Source: Sclerurus mexicanus (lineage: Eukaryota; Chordata; Aves; Passeriformes; Furnariidae). From it: DNA of 64,000 nt. The translations under genes were made by a program, and so were the position numbers. Location: NCBI GenBank assembly GCA_013396755.1, contig VWZF01001849.1, positions 510,471 through 574,470 on the forward strand, given 5' to 3'. Shown here in pieces: positions 12,010 to 24,487 of the stretch (its first letter is position 1; each line of letters starts with the position of its first letter). Under the pieces are notes generated by a model. The model saw only the letters and a program-made list of their open reading frames with translations, searched no databases and was not told where the DNA came from.

Positions 12010-15000
12010 TTTCATGTCCTTCATTCTTGCTCTTTTGAACAACATATATATATTATTTAAAACGTAGTATGGTGTCTTCCCACATCTTTTGCAGTTTTCA
12101 ATGTCTTTCCACCTATAAATGTTCTTTTCCCTCCCACTTTATGGCTTTTCATTGCCATGATATGAGCTTAGTCCCGCTTCTCTCTGTTTTGTCATTCTCA
12201 TATTTACAGTATTGGTGTTATCAGATGTGGTATCTCCTCTGATGTTAGCATATAAAATCTAATGCTGCATTTTTATGTTGTTTTGGTTTATTTTATGCTT
12301 TGAATTGAATTACTGCTTTCTCTAGTATTAGACTTTATGCTGACAACCTAGGATGCCTTGCATCTATTATCTATCCCAGCCTCTATTCTTCCTAAAGCCC
12401 TGTGCTCACAGTTCAATCCTACTATGAACTGCATCACAAAAAACCTCCATGTATTTTCTTTTGCTCATTCCATTCACCTTTGAATGTTACATTTTTAATA
12501 TGATATGCCTATTAAATGAGCACCAATTTTTGCATCTTTATGTGTAACCCATATTTTCCATGTCAGTCACAGATAGCACATAGACTATGAGGTATCCAAA
12601 CCTTTGAGTTCAGTAATAGCTGAGTGTGTCTGAGTTTCCACGACTGACTACTTTTACCATTATCATAGGGATTACAAATCCCATTGTATTGCAGTGACAT
12701 TTCCACAGTTCCGTGTTAGCACTTCAACCTTGCTGCTGCTCCTTGCACATTCTGAATACCTCCTTGAACATAATAATCCTTTTCATCACTTTGTAGGTAT
12801 TCCTGGTACTCTCTTTCTTTTATTTTTACAATTTCAGCCCAGTGTCATCGACATTTAGTTCCCACCCATCTTCAGCTTCCACTCCAGGCTTCTTAACTTT
12901 CCATTGAATTTCTCCCTATTAGCTCCCCAACGTTTCACCAGCTGTCCTCATAGGGAGAAGTGCAAAGGGATTTGGAAGGCTGTTGTATTTTCTTATTTCT
13001 CTGTACTGTCTTTAGAAAGAAAAAACACATAGTTCTGAATCGTGAAAAAGGCTGAGTTCCCAGACACTTAAGCATGAAAGGTCAGCCTGATCCAGAAGCT
13101 TTCAGAAAACATTGTTAAACCCCTGCTACACACTAAATTGTCTTTTAAAGTTCCCAAATGCCAATATAACAGCTACCAAAAGCAAGAACTCTCGCATTAA
13201 TGGTTCATTAATACAAGAAATAAGCCAATGCATAAAGTCAGAGTCATCATTTCAAAGGGATGGGAGATTGGAAGACTGTTGAATATTGGACAGAAATTAT
13301 TGTCTGCACATTGTAGGCTATTTCTAATTTGCTAAACAGTCCTTTGTGTCCTCCCCACACTATTCTTGCCATAGAATTTGTCAATTTTAACTATGAAGTG
13401 AATTTGAAGAAAACAACGCATTTTGTTACTACATTTTGAAATTCACATTCTTCTTGCTTCTTTCTTGCAGTGGGAAGAGGAATAAAAATCACTATGACAA
13501 ACCTGAATTTGCATAGTTTTGAAGCCAGGGACATGGAGTCACTCCAAGTCATTATGGAGATGCTAGTTTATCATGTCCACATACACTTGCTCATACACAG
13601 CACCATCTGATGCTTTTGCGCAAAACAGAAACATTGGCGTTAAGTTAAAGTTGACACAAAATTCAGCAAGTCTTGAAAATAACTATGGCACAGACAGTTT
13701 GGATCTGATCCCAACCTTCAAGGATGTCACACAATTTCCATAAAGCTGAAACATATTAAAAAAACCCAAAAAAACAACCCCATAAATTTAAAACGTTGGG
13801 TGGTCATAGACAAGAAAATGGAATAACTCACTTAAAATAGGAAGGAATGGAAAACTATGGGCAAATACTTTGAAATTAATTTCTGTTTTCTTTGGTAATA
13901 GTCTGTCAAAAATCTGCAGTTTTTAAAAGTTCCTGCTCTCTGCTAACTTTCTTCTGGCAGCCTGTGAGGCTGGTTCCAGCCCTGTTCTCTGCCAGATGGA
14001 GCACAAGGATGGAAACATCTGCCTCTGTCTGCCAGGGCACTTGAGACACGTCTAACCTAAAGTATGTGAATACTCCTTCCAGAGTGGGAACTGGTGTTAC
14101 GAAGCACAAAAGAGGCTAGACAGTATTTTCTTTTCTATCAAAACAATGTAAAGTGAATTGTTACAGATGAGAGGGTGACACAACGCTGATGTAAAATCAT
14201 CAGCATTCACACGGAGAACTTCCCTGTCCATCACATTATTTCATTGGGGAGGCAGGGTAGTGGGATAATGCTTGATGTAGGCTGAAAAGAAGACCAAACT
14301 CTTCCAATCAACTCCCATCTCACACCCTGCTTTCACTGTGCTGGGAATTAATTTGTTTTCAGTATAGCGTCACTGTTTCTAGTCAGTTTTTGGATCCCAA
14401 ATGCTGTTTTCAAAGAGCCAGACATAAGATGTACCAAGGCCAAGGAATCTGTTCTTCTCAGACCCCAGACCTGCACTGCCAAGCTGCAGCTGTCTTCACA
14501 CAGAGACAAGCACCCAGCACTTGGCTCCTCTGCCTCCTAATGCTCTTGTACATTCAGGCTGCATCCACTTGTAAATGGGCTCTTTCATTCTTCTCACCAA
14601 TGGGGCTCTTCAAACAGATGAACCCTATTCAAAACAGAAAGGCAATTTCTAACCCACAGTTTGGAGACGGAGGGATGCACAGTGCAAAAGGTCTATAATG
14701 GTTCATCTCAAAATGAGCAGCATACCCCAGACATCTGTTCCATGTGTGCCTCTGCAGGCACTGCTCACAGCCAAGACTCCGGCAGCAGGGTAACACCAGC
14801 CATGCTGCTGCCAGCAGCTGGCTGACATCCCACTGCAGTCCCATAAGGACATAAAGCTCTGGGGATTATATAATGTTACTGCAAGTGATAAAAGAAAAGG
14901 GAAAACCTCAGTGCACCCCTGAACTCCTGAAATTGAAAAGGAGCTTGAATTTTTACAATTTGTTGATTTATAAAAAAGCTACACTAAAACACAAATGTTT

Positions 15001-17372
15001 CAAGGGACTGTGAAGGGGAGAAAGGGGAATGAAATCATATTGCAAAACGATGTGGGTTATTTATTACCAGCGCTTGTTCTAAACTGATCTGCGTTCCTAA
15101 GGTATTCATCTACTCAATAAGAAATGGGGGTATGCAAAGAATCTGGGACTGGGTTTAATTTTCATGCTAGTCAAAGTGATTTTTCTTCAATCTATCATAT
15201 ACTGTATTTGACATATGGATTTTCCCTCAATCAGTAATTGGCTGGTACATGCTTTGTACTCTAGTGAAAGGAGATTTAATACACTGGACATCAGAATGAG
15301 GTATTTTTGTCTTTTGAATGACAAATTTAATTTTTTCAAGCTGTATTGTACCATTGTTTCTACTAATTTCACATTCTTCACCAGCTCTTTGGTCCATCAT
15401 TTTGCAACTAATGTTTTACTTCAAGTGAACAAGGATCCTGAAAACATCAAAGATGCCTTGACATCTCTCAATAGACCATGACAGCCTCTTTCATTCTCCA
15501 TATTTCTTGATGTGGAGACATCCAGTGAAGGAAGAAACACAGGACTGTGGTAAACAGACTCAGGAAACGTTACTCGCTGTTTTTTCAGTGATGTTAACAG
15601 TGGATTTTCATTGCTTGGATTAAGTGGACTAGGGGATTTTGCAATTTACCCAATCAGCAAGCAGAGAGAAGCACATGTTAAAAGAAAATCAGCAGTCATC
15701 TTCCACTAGAAATATTTTTGGTCTCACACTGCTTTTTTTAATCAAACAAAATATTTTTTTCTGGCTTCATTTTGAACATCATTTTGTGTATATTTTTTCT
15801 CCATGAAAACAAAGTATTTTGAGGAACAAAACTCTTAAAATTAGAACTAGATAAAGTTTCTAATTAAACTATTTTCTTATTCTTCTAAAAAAATTGCCTT
15901 ATTTGCCAAAGCTTTGTACTCAATTCTATCAAGAATTGAAGTTTTTAAGACTTTTCACTGCAAACCTTTCTTGGCTGTGTTTCTAACTGCAAGCCTCCCT
16001 TCATTTTTATTTTCACTACTTCTGTATGACTGACAGAAGCCAAATAAAACTTTTTCACTTGCAGTCTCAATATGAACAACAAAGCAACTGGAGCTGTAAA
16101 ACACCACATCTTGGTTAAAAACAAGTGGTGAGTGTACAGTGTGGAGGAGGGAGCAGGAGGAGAGGGAACTGCTAGGTCTCAATTTTCTTTTTCTTAAATG
16201 TTAAACATGCATGAAGTTAATCTGACAGAAGAGGAGATTATGAGAAATAGGATGGGTCTAAAACGTGTTATAGATTCTTAGAGTAGATTCTCAGGGTATC
16301 AAAAAAATGCCTGCCAAGGTTTCAGAAAAAAACACCAACCAAGTGACTGTCCTTTCCCTCATTTAGGAGAAAGGTCTGAACAATTTGCTTGAAGGCAGCA
16401 CAGAGACTATTGCTGCAATTCTCTAATATTATAATACAATAGCCTTGCTAGACTACTAATAGGATTGTCCTCAACAATCAGCCTTCCCCTTCCTCATCTG
16501 CATTTCTACTTAAGGGCAATACTGAAAGAGAGGAAATGTAAGCAGACAAAAGGGCTGGAGCTTAGGAAGAGGGAACTGCAGAACTGCTGCTGGATGACAG
16601 GCCTGGTGCCTTTGTCAGATGCCAAATGCCAAACGGACCACAGGAAGGTAAAAGGCTAAGGGAGCATAGAGCTGGGATTGGTCAAACCTGGAACAGCAGC
16701 AAAATTTCTGGGCTTGGCTGTCCTTCCCACTAGCAGGAGAGCAAGAACCACAATATGGATCCTGGGTAGAAATGGTTTTCTAGGTGACCTTCAAGTTAAC
16801 CAAAGTAAATCAAAGAGCATACCTATAGTGCAAATCCTGACTTCTTGTTGTGTTTTGTAAATTTGCATATATAATTTTTTTCAAATGCTGAGTTTTGTCC
16901 CTAATTTTGATTAGCTGTAACATTGCACTTAGAAGCATTCTCTTAACATAGCAGAAGAAAATGAACCAGCTTGCTCTCTCTAAATACTTTGTCATTTTAA
17001 GTGGAGTACCAGGAGAAAAAGAAAACCAACAACACAAACCCAAACAAAAATGAATGTCACGTTACAAATGCAATGAAAAAACAGCAACATCAATTCAGCC
17101 AATGAAAAATACATTTCTGTTGATGCTTGAGGGCATATGAAAAGTGTTAAAATATATGAGTGAGGAAATGCACTCAGTCAGATGTACAAATGACAACGAT
17201 TTGGGGAAAGATTCAAAACATTGTGAAAGAAATTCCAACAGGCATCAACAAGCAGAACAAATATACTTTCTCAGACACAATGTCTGGGAGTTTTCAGAGT
17301 AGCTCATTTGGCCATATGAGGTGACGATATATCAGAAGATAATGTTTTTACACTCCCAGACTCTGCAGGAGG

Positions 17373-17401
17373 AAAAAAAAAAAAAAAGAAAGAAAGAAAA
17401 G
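17373..17401 (+). repeat. A-rich tract with (GAAA)n end
   Basis: A run of about 14 A is followed by three GAAA-like units. It is simple sequence; no retroposed gene body was recognised next to it. Confidence 0.85.
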
Positions 17402-18249
17402 GATATTAAAATTTGTAGCAATGAAGCTTCTCTTCTTCATTTTAGATGAATCAGTCACATTGAATTTTCTGTTTGTCACTAACTTAACCATATATTTCCC
17501 CTTGGTATATGTCTACCACCTGTTGCAAAGAGTAGCTTCTACTTAGCTTTTTTATTTTCTTTAATATGTCATATTCAGTTTCATCACAGTTTTCAAAGTA
17601 CATTTTGTTTTCTTGTATGGACATAACACTATTTTCTATTCCTACTAATATAGAATTTTCACATGCTTTTTCAGTATCTGCCTTGGTTTTTTTCGTAGTG
17701 ACTGTGCACTTTGCATCACAGCCAATACTAAACCACCAAAGTTTTTCTTCTGCTGCATAGTGACAGGTTCACTGTGGGTAAGGGAAACGCAGTAGCTCTT
17801 AGGTGGTGCTGTACTTCCCAGTTTGGGTGCTATTTGGCTTTAGAATCTAATTTAAAACCAAGCATGCTAGTAGCAGTGACCTCAGTCCATGTATAATTCA
17901 GACTCTACCCCACTTCAAGGGAAAGACCTGAACTGCTGCCTCAGTACTATTGATATTATCACAGCATCTAGTCCTAAGACAGTATGTGCAATAGAAGAAG
18001 CCCTACAGAAATCAACATCTCGCCTGCTTGGATATTGCTTAAAGGCTGAAAGGCTGCAACCTTCTCGGGGGACCTCAGTAACACAGCTTTTCCTGTTGAC
18101 TCTACAAAAAATTGACAATAGAGGTAGCCAGCAGCCTGGTACACTTGGTACTGGGCTTTGACTGTTTGTTACTGCTCTCATGTAAGAGACTTGGTGTCTG
18201 TCACATTCAGGTCAATCTCCTCAGCTCTTGGACTTGGAAGGATCCTTGA

Positions 18250-19172
18250 CTACTTATATGGGTGTTGCAGCTGTGATTTACAACAGCATAAAGAGCACTG
18301 TCCACAAATTTGCAGATGGCACTGAGCTGGGAAGGGAGCAGCCACTGTGCTGGAAGGCAGGGCTGTGAGTCTGAAAGACCTGGTCAGGCTGAGGTGATTG
18401 TCTGGCAGGAACCTCGCAAAGTCGAGAATACAAATGCAAACCTTGCACCTTGAAGGGGATTATCCCATGCACCAGTACAGGCCTGGATATGATCAGCTAG
18501 GAAGCAGCTCTGAACACAACAACCAGGTGATCAAGATGGGCAGCAAGCTGAACAAACACCAGGAATGCACCCTGGCAGCAAAAAAAGGCCAACTGTATCC
18601 TGGATTGCCTTAGCAAAAACACAACCAGCAGATCCAGGAGGGTGAACTGCCACCTCTATTCAGGATTTGTGAGACCATTTCTGGCATGCCTCTGTCCAGA
18701 ATTTTGGCTCCCCAATGAAGGAGAGGTACAGACATACTGAAATGAGTTCTGCACAGAGGAAGAAAGGGGGTCAGAGCACTCTGTGTATAAGAAGCTGAGA
18801 GATATGGAATTGTTGAAGCCAGAGAAGTAAAGGATCAAGAAGATCTTACTGCTTCCTGACCAGAAGACACAAAAATGGTGATGCCAGAAGCTTTATAGAG
18901 GTGCATGGTTATGGGACACAAGACAATAGGGAAAAGTTGGAACACAGTAAATTCTGATTAGAGATTAGAAGCTTCCATCACCAGAGGTACATTCAAGCAC
19001 TGTGGTACCAGGGCACCAGAAAGGCTGTGAGATTTCCTTCCTTGGAGGCGTTCCAGCCTGAGTGGACATGGCCCTGACCAACCTGATCTGATTAGACCTG
19101 GTTTGGAGCAACAGGTTGAACTAGATGACCACCAAAGGTACACTTTAAGACTAAATTATTCTTTGAATTTTT
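18250..19172 (+). mobile_element. Degenerate 5'-truncated CR1 LINE, plus strand
   Basis: The conceptual translation keeps pieces of the C-terminal part of a CR1 reverse transcriptase in the right order. These are an FADGT-like remnant of the RT catalytic box near 18310, an AAKK-like segment near 18575, an LYSGFVRP-like segment near 18653 and an FWLPN segment near 18700. The 3' region (19065-19172) has the GTTGAACTAGATGACC and AAATTATTCT words that precede the end of CR1 elements. Many stops and indels make it non-coding. The 5' part is lost, which is usual for CR1 in birds. The 5' limit is approximate. Confidence 0.75.
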
Positions 19173-22100
19173 GTTCTATGGATGTAGTGGTACAGTGGAT
19201 GAGAGTGAGAGTGACAAAAGAAAAATAGAGAAGTCAGAACGAAAATAAAAGTTATAATAGTCAAAACACAAACTAGAGAAAAAACCCCAAACAACAGAGA
19301 AAGGGTAAATGCTGGTGCTGAAGTGTTATCCTAGGAAAAAATACTTTTGCTTTGAAATTGGATGTAATTTCATATATGAACTACTACAAGGCTCACTTCT
19401 ATAACATTAAGTACCTTGGAAGAACACTACTCATTGGAAAGGCTCTAATTTAGACTTGTTCTATTTTAGGAACAATTCTACATGTAGGATAATATATTGT
19501 ACTTTAAAAGATATTGTTGTTCCAAAGTGTGGCACTTAGAAGTCTGGAAATGACAAGATTTAGAAAGATTTAATTCAGCTGTTTCTACATATGTTCTGAA
19601 TAATGTAAATGGTGGCATGCTAATTAATACATGAGCATGAGCTATGTTTCTAGAGCATCTCTGCTTCTCCAAGGAAATGAAGTAGGCAGATAGTAGTTCT
19701 TAGAACCTTTACTAATTATGTATTGCATTTTACCTCTATACTGACTTTTTATTGAATATAACAGTATTAATTCTCTGGGGGTACTCCTATGGTCTTTGTG
19801 ACTTTATGGCTTCTCTTAAACAGTAATGAACATCTCTGTTAGATTTAGAGATTGCATACTTTTTTCCTGTTTCCTAAGAGAAATTTCAAGTACAGACTGA
19901 TGGAGATCCATCGAAACTGCCATTGATGGCAAGAGATATTTGGGTGCTTTGCACCTGGTACTTGGGAATATTTAACAAGCTTTTAATTGCATGTTTAAAA
20001 TATCCTTGTAATTGATTTAATTTTCCAGTATGAGTTCCTAACCTGAATCCAGGTAAGTCATTTGGACATTTCATAAAGATTACTTACTTTTACAGCAGAA
20101 AGCACATTGTGTGAAATTGCACTGAACCACAACTTATGTCATCAGGAAAGGTCAGTTCTTCAGAGCGACACAAAGGAGATCCTTATCACTTGAACTAATA
20201 GCTTCAGTAACTTCCTTCTGTGGACTGACCGCCCAGGGAGGCAGAGCAGACTTTTCCAGTTGATTTCATATCCGTTCACCATAGGAAAAGAGATAGCCAC
20301 AATACTTCTTAAGTCAAAGACAGATTTCCAATGCAATGGTGCTTGTTACTTTGTCATGAACTCTGCTATTTCAGTTTTTATTTGTGTCTTTTCCCATTTT
20401 GCCTCTATTCATGTAATCTTGCTCCTACATTTATGCTGTCTCCTTTCCAGCTCTCCTTGCCCTCTATGAAGCCCAGGCTGCCTTGCTAACCCTAGAACCC
20501 CCAGTGTCAGATGCTGCCTTAGGACCAAGCCATCCTGTCACATGGGCGGTTTTTCCTATACTCCTTGAGCACAATATCTTTGAGGTGGGCAGACATCTCC
20601 CTGTTCCTTTTCACTCCCAGAGCGGGCTCCAGCATGCTCTCCTGGGTGCAGTGGGAACAGTGAGTGGCCAGGAGGTAGAGGCTGGAGAATGCCCAAGCAT
20701 GCATTTGCTGGTACGTCATTCATTCAGACACAGAAGCTGTAAATGGATGCAGAACACTCACTACAGATGAATTCTTTGGAGAATGTAAGATACAATCACA
20801 TTTCTCCTGAGCACAACACATTGCACTGCAGTGTGCAGGTTTTGGTTGGGCTTGTGTTTGGCAGAGGGGGCTGTATGTCAACTTTCTGCTTCTCACTGAG
20901 AAAAATGTTGAAGTCTTTGGGGCTTTTTTGTAGATGGTGAAAATGTATGTTTTTCAGCCTACATATGACTGAACTTTAGCTGAAACTTTTAAATAAAAAT
21001 TAAAAAAATCAACTTGAGGAAGGTATCTTGTAGAGGCAACAGTAAAGGTCTAATAAAGTAAAAACAAATTGAGTCTTTGTTGCCAGAAAGTAGTGACAAA
21101 ATTTACTATAGATGACAGTGTTGCCTCTGCATATATTTTCATATATTCTAGTAAACTGTTTACATTTTCTCTTCCTTTTTTGCACAATAATAGAACAGAA
21201 CTATGATTCTTCACTTCATGCAGTTTTGAAATAATGCCTTTAGCTTGGCACACCTATGTTTTTTATCAATTTTTTTCAAATCCTTTCTAATTTTGTTTTA
21301 ATTATATTTGCTACATTCTTCCAATTAACATTTTACACATAGACGTTATAATACCAGACATTAAAAAAAAAAAAAAACACCAAACCAACCCCAAACCTAG
21401 CAAACTCCACAAAACTCCAACCTCAAATTTCTGTTTTCCTTCCAAGTTCTAGCAGTAACAGGCCAAGGAAATGCATTCCTTATTCAGGATTAGTGACAGA
21501 CTGGTGTTAGTTGATTCACAGCTACCTACAGCCAAAAGCTCTTGGGAAATACACCCAACTTCTAACATCACACAGTCTGTATATGTACTCTGAGACACCT
21601 ATTACGGTATCAGGGTACTGAGCTTTGGTTGCTGTGCTGTTAACAGAGAGGCATCTAAAGAGAAAAGGAGACTGTTGCAATATGTGTAAGTGTTCTCTAA
21701 CATAACACCACTGGGAAACCAGGATTTGACCTCCGATGCTGACTCCTATGAGCAGGTGTAAGACCAAAACTGTTTGTGCTCCGAGAAGTTTGCCATGTGA
21801 ATAATATTCTTTTTCTGTTTCAGACTTGAACTGTGAACAGGGTGGAATAAAACTGTGATGAAAATTGTGCAAACCATTAGGATTTAATCCCGTACCTTTT
21901 GAAATCAATGTGAACATTCCTACATTTTTATAATTAAAATGAAGTAAGATCAGAATCTTAGAAAGAAAACTGAATCTTTGAGGGGGAAAAAAGCCACCCA
22001 AACCTAAATAATATTGATAGGGATACAATAATTAGCACTTACGGAAAATATTTTTCCTGCTTCTTCACTAGTTGACAGCTTTTATGCTTTGATTTTTCTC

Positions 22101-22239
22101 TTCCCACTTTATAGTTCTCCCTTTAAAATCTGTGGGTTGAATCTTCCTCCTTTTTTTAATAACCCTTAATGGACATTATCCTTTACCTTTGTGCCTGTGT
22201 GTGCTTCTATCTTATGAGGAAGAGCTGCTTTAGACAGTG
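19173..22239. other. Proximal 5' flank of TMEM47
   Basis: AT-rich DNA with one more GC-rich patch at about 20440-20720, and a long A tract followed by A/C-rich sequence at 21362-21420. A 168-codon minus-strand frame (21522-22028) has no recognisable domain, is not flanked by a CpG island and is probably chance. Distal regulatory elements of TMEM47 could lie here, but none can be identified from a single sequence. Confidence 0.4.
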
Positions 22240-22559
22240 AATTATACTAGTACCTTGTTTAATAACTAACCTAAACATTTGCCCTTGACATTTTCAGCAC
22301 CTCGGCTCTAATTAAGCAAAATAAACAGAGACTAAATGGAAACCGGGTGAAGCACTTATCCTTGCTCAAAGATTTAATTTGGGATCAGCAACGCCGCTGA
22401 CGGGAAAGGGAAGAGGGGATCGCAGGTAAGTCCACATGCGAATAATGAAACGCTGAATTATTCTTCTTCTAAACCCTCCGCTAATAATTTGTGATTTAAA
22501 GGTCGCCTCGGAAGAAGAACCAAGGTCAGGCTCCGCTAATCCCGCATCCGAGGCAGCCA
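22240..22559 (+). promoter_or_regulatory. AT-rich upstream block, candidate TMEM47 regulatory region
   Basis: Directly upstream of the CpG island lies a block with clustered homeodomain-like words: TAATTA at 22309-22314, AATAATGAA near 22441 and CTAATAATTT at 22481-22490. It also holds a perfect splice-donor-like CAG|GTAAGT at 22423-22431. Composition switches sharply from AT-rich to GC-rich at about 22540. The regulatory role is inferred from position and motifs only. A noncoding upstream exon is an alternative reading. Confidence 0.35.
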
Positions 22560-22846
22560 GCGCCGCGGCGCTGCGATGTCTCCGCGGGGCCGGGGCTGGG
22601 ACCCCCCTCGGGGGGCTCCGAGCGGCGCCGATGGCCCAGCGGGGACGGGGGGCGGCGGGGAACCCAGGGGAGCCGAGACGAGCGCTTCGCCCAGAGCGGC
22701 GGAAAGTTGCCCAAAGTTGTGCCCGGCGGGGCGGCCCCGGCAGCGGCCGCGCCCCCGGCCCGGCGGCGCCCGCCCCTTCCCCGGCNCTGCACCTGATACA
22801 CCGGGGCGGGAGCGCGGCGAGGGAGGGAGGGAAGAAGCGGCGCTGT

Positions 22847-22868
22847 CCTGCCCTGCCCTGCCCTGCCC
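22847..22868 (+). repeat. (CCCTG)n short tandem repeat
   Basis: About four and a half CCCTG units lie in the CpG island, 70 bases before the assembly gap. This repeat and the high GC content are a plausible reason the next stretch failed to assemble. Confidence 0.85.
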
Positions 22869-22938
22869 GCCGCCTGCGGGAGCCTCTCCCGCCGTCAGTC
22901 AGCGCCGCTCTCGCCGCTGCGCCCTCCGCCCGCCCCTT

Positions 22939-23107
22939 NNNNNNNNNNNNNNNNNNNNNNNNNNNNNNNNNNNNNNNNNNNNNNNNNNNNNNNNNNNNNN
23001 NNNNNNNNNNNNNNNNNNNNNNNNNNNNNNNNNNNNNNNNNNNNNNNNNNNNNNNNNNNNNNNNNNNNNNNNNNNNNNNNNNNNNNNNNNNNNNNNNNNN
23101 NNNNNNN
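22939..23107. other. Assembly gap (169 N) removing the TMEM47 start
   Basis: An unbroken run of N between GC-rich 5' UTR/promoter sequence and the first readable TMEM47 codons. If the gap size is true and the protein has the usual 181 residues, the ATG would be at about 23062. A separate single N is at 22786. Confidence 0.99.
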
Positions 23108-23287
23108 TGACCCCGCTGAAGCTGGTGGGGCTGGTGTGCATCTTTCTGGCGCTGTGCCTGGACCTGGGAGCCGTGCTGAGCCCCGCCTGGGTGACGGCGG
23201 ACCACCAGTACTACCTGTCCCTCTGGGAGTCCTGCCGCAAGCCCGGCAACTTGGACAGCTGGCTCTGCGAGTCGACGCTGCACAGCG
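23062..23287 (+). CDS. TMEM47: TMEM47 coding exon 1 (5' part hidden by gap)
   Basis: Readable from 23107 (the first base of codon 16 is N) to a GT donor at 23288-23289 (GCG|GTGAGA). It encodes residues 16-75 and the first base of codon 76. Residues 19-40 (LKLVGLVCIFLALCLDLGAV) form TM1. Residues 41-75 are most of the first extracellular loop and carry the superfamily signature: W43, then S53-L54-W55, C58 and C69, the cysteine pair expected to form a disulfide. The start at 23062 is inferred from the family length of 181 residues and was not seen. Compared with the human protein as I remember it, loop residues around 62-74 differ while TM1 is identical. Confidence 0.9.
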
Positions 23288-23652
23288 GTGAGATTCGGCT
23301 CCCCTCCGCTCCCCTCCTGCCTGCCCTCTGCCCCGGCCCTCCCTCGGCCCTTGCTGGCTTTTCCCCCCTCCTCATCCGCCTCCCGCTCCCCGGGCAATGA
23401 GAATTATTCCACCTCCCGCTGCCCTGGCTGCCCCGCCAGCATCCCCCGAGCCGCCTCTCCTTCACCCTTGTCTCCTTCGGGGCTATCCCAGTCCCTTCCA
23501 CGGGGCCAGCCCTGCCCTGCCACCGCCGCCGGTTCCCCGCCTCGCTCGCTGCCGCCCCTGCTCCCCGCCCGGCTCTCCGCGAAAAGTCCCCGGCACCTTT
23601 GTCCTCCCACCCTCCGCACCCCTCCCCTTCCCGAGCCTCTTCGTCCGTCCCC

Positions 23653-23677
23653 GTCCTCCTCTTCCTCCTCCTCCTCC
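23653..23677 (+). repeat. (TCC)n pyrimidine repeat
   Basis: Imperfect TCC/TCT units lie within the CpG island just inside intron 1. Such tracts slip easily and produce long false open frames. Confidence 0.8.
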
Positions 23678-24487
23678 CTGCCTTCCCGGTCCCGGCGCTT
23701 TCCCTCCCCGGGCTGCGCGACCCCGACCCCGCATCTCCCCGGCTGATGGGCTGGGGCGGAGGCGGCGGCGGGAGGGGAGCGCCGTGCTCGGCGAGCGAGA
23801 TGGCCCAGGCTGCAGGAGAGATGCGAGGCTGGCTCTCTGTGAGCGAAAGGAATGAATGGTTCCGTATCTGCCTCAGTGTTGCCTCAAAAGATCCCGAGTT
23901 TGGACTAGTTTTGTTTATTTGTCCGTGTGGGGGCTTTCCTATACAGTGAGAAACTGTTTGGGATCGAGTATCTTGTAATTCCCCTCCACCCCCATGCCCC
24001 GAAGTCATTGGTCTTGGTAGGTTGGGGCTTCCTAAACCAAATCTGGTTGTTTGTCCAGAGTGGAGACGCCCGGGCTCTGACTCTCTCCATCAGCCCGGGT
24101 GTGCTTGTGTGTCTTTCTCTAGCAGGTACTGATCTTCCCGTCGTCTTTCATGCTCCTTTGCCTTCATGCCACACTCCCCGCTTTGATTTCTTGATGCTCA
24201 TTCGTTCCTCACCTTTCTACGTCTTTGATCATAGATTGTTTGTTGTTATTTTTTTAATGTCATTTCACTGTTGTTTGGAGTACTTCAAAAACGGGTTGCG
24301 AGTGATAAAAACAAGCTGCCTGTTGAATATTTTTCAGTAAATTCTTTTGTAGTAGGGTAATTGTTTTGGTTTTCATGGGCGGTTTTATTTACTTTATGCC
24401 TGAGAGCAACTTCTGGAGCCCTGATAGAAACACTTATAAACGCAGCCAGCCTCCCCCCACATCATTTTCATCCTCTTCCCTGTGCTC

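Larger units (their letters stand above)
6541..18245. other. Long intergenic stretch without a recognisable gene
   Basis: Mostly AT-rich DNA. Three locally more GC-rich, low-stop patches stand out: about 7780-8110, 13915-14050 and 14390-14850. Their open frames (up to 102 codons) overlap in several frames and show no known domain. Other content is simple: an A/C-rich stretch near 13757-13785, an 18-bp tandem duplication at 11974-12009 and a purine tract at 17373-17401. I see no tRNA, rRNA or snRNA signature. Confidence 0.45.
22560..23790 (+). promoter_or_regulatory. TMEM47: CpG island with TMEM47 promoter
   Basis: CpG-dense sequence spans the promoter, 5' UTR, coding exon 1 and the start of intron 1. 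GC-box-like words are visible (GGGGCGGGA near 22803; CCGCCC/CGCCCC runs near 22750-22775 and 22929-22936). There is no clear TATA box near the likely start, as expected for a CpG-island promoter of a broadly expressed gene. The transcription start probably lies between about 22750 and the exon but cannot be fixed, because 22939-23107 is unsequenced. The long open frames on both strands here come from low stop density in GC-rich DNA. Confidence 0.75.

Noticed and set aside
12780..12960. Minus-strand stretch ending in AATAAAAG-like sequence, resembling a retroposed mRNA 3' end
   Set aside because: No poly(A) tail, target duplication or recognisable coding region could be found.
21522..22028. 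168-codon minus-strand frame near the TMEM47 promoter
   Set aside because: No domain recognised, no promoter or splice context; length is within what chance gives in 64 kb.
22366..24008. Very long open frames on both strands (up to 343 codons) around the CpG island
   Set aside because: They run through the N gap, have low-complexity Pro/Arg/Gly/Ser composition and exist only because GC-rich DNA has few stops. The only supported coding frame is TMEM47 exon 1.
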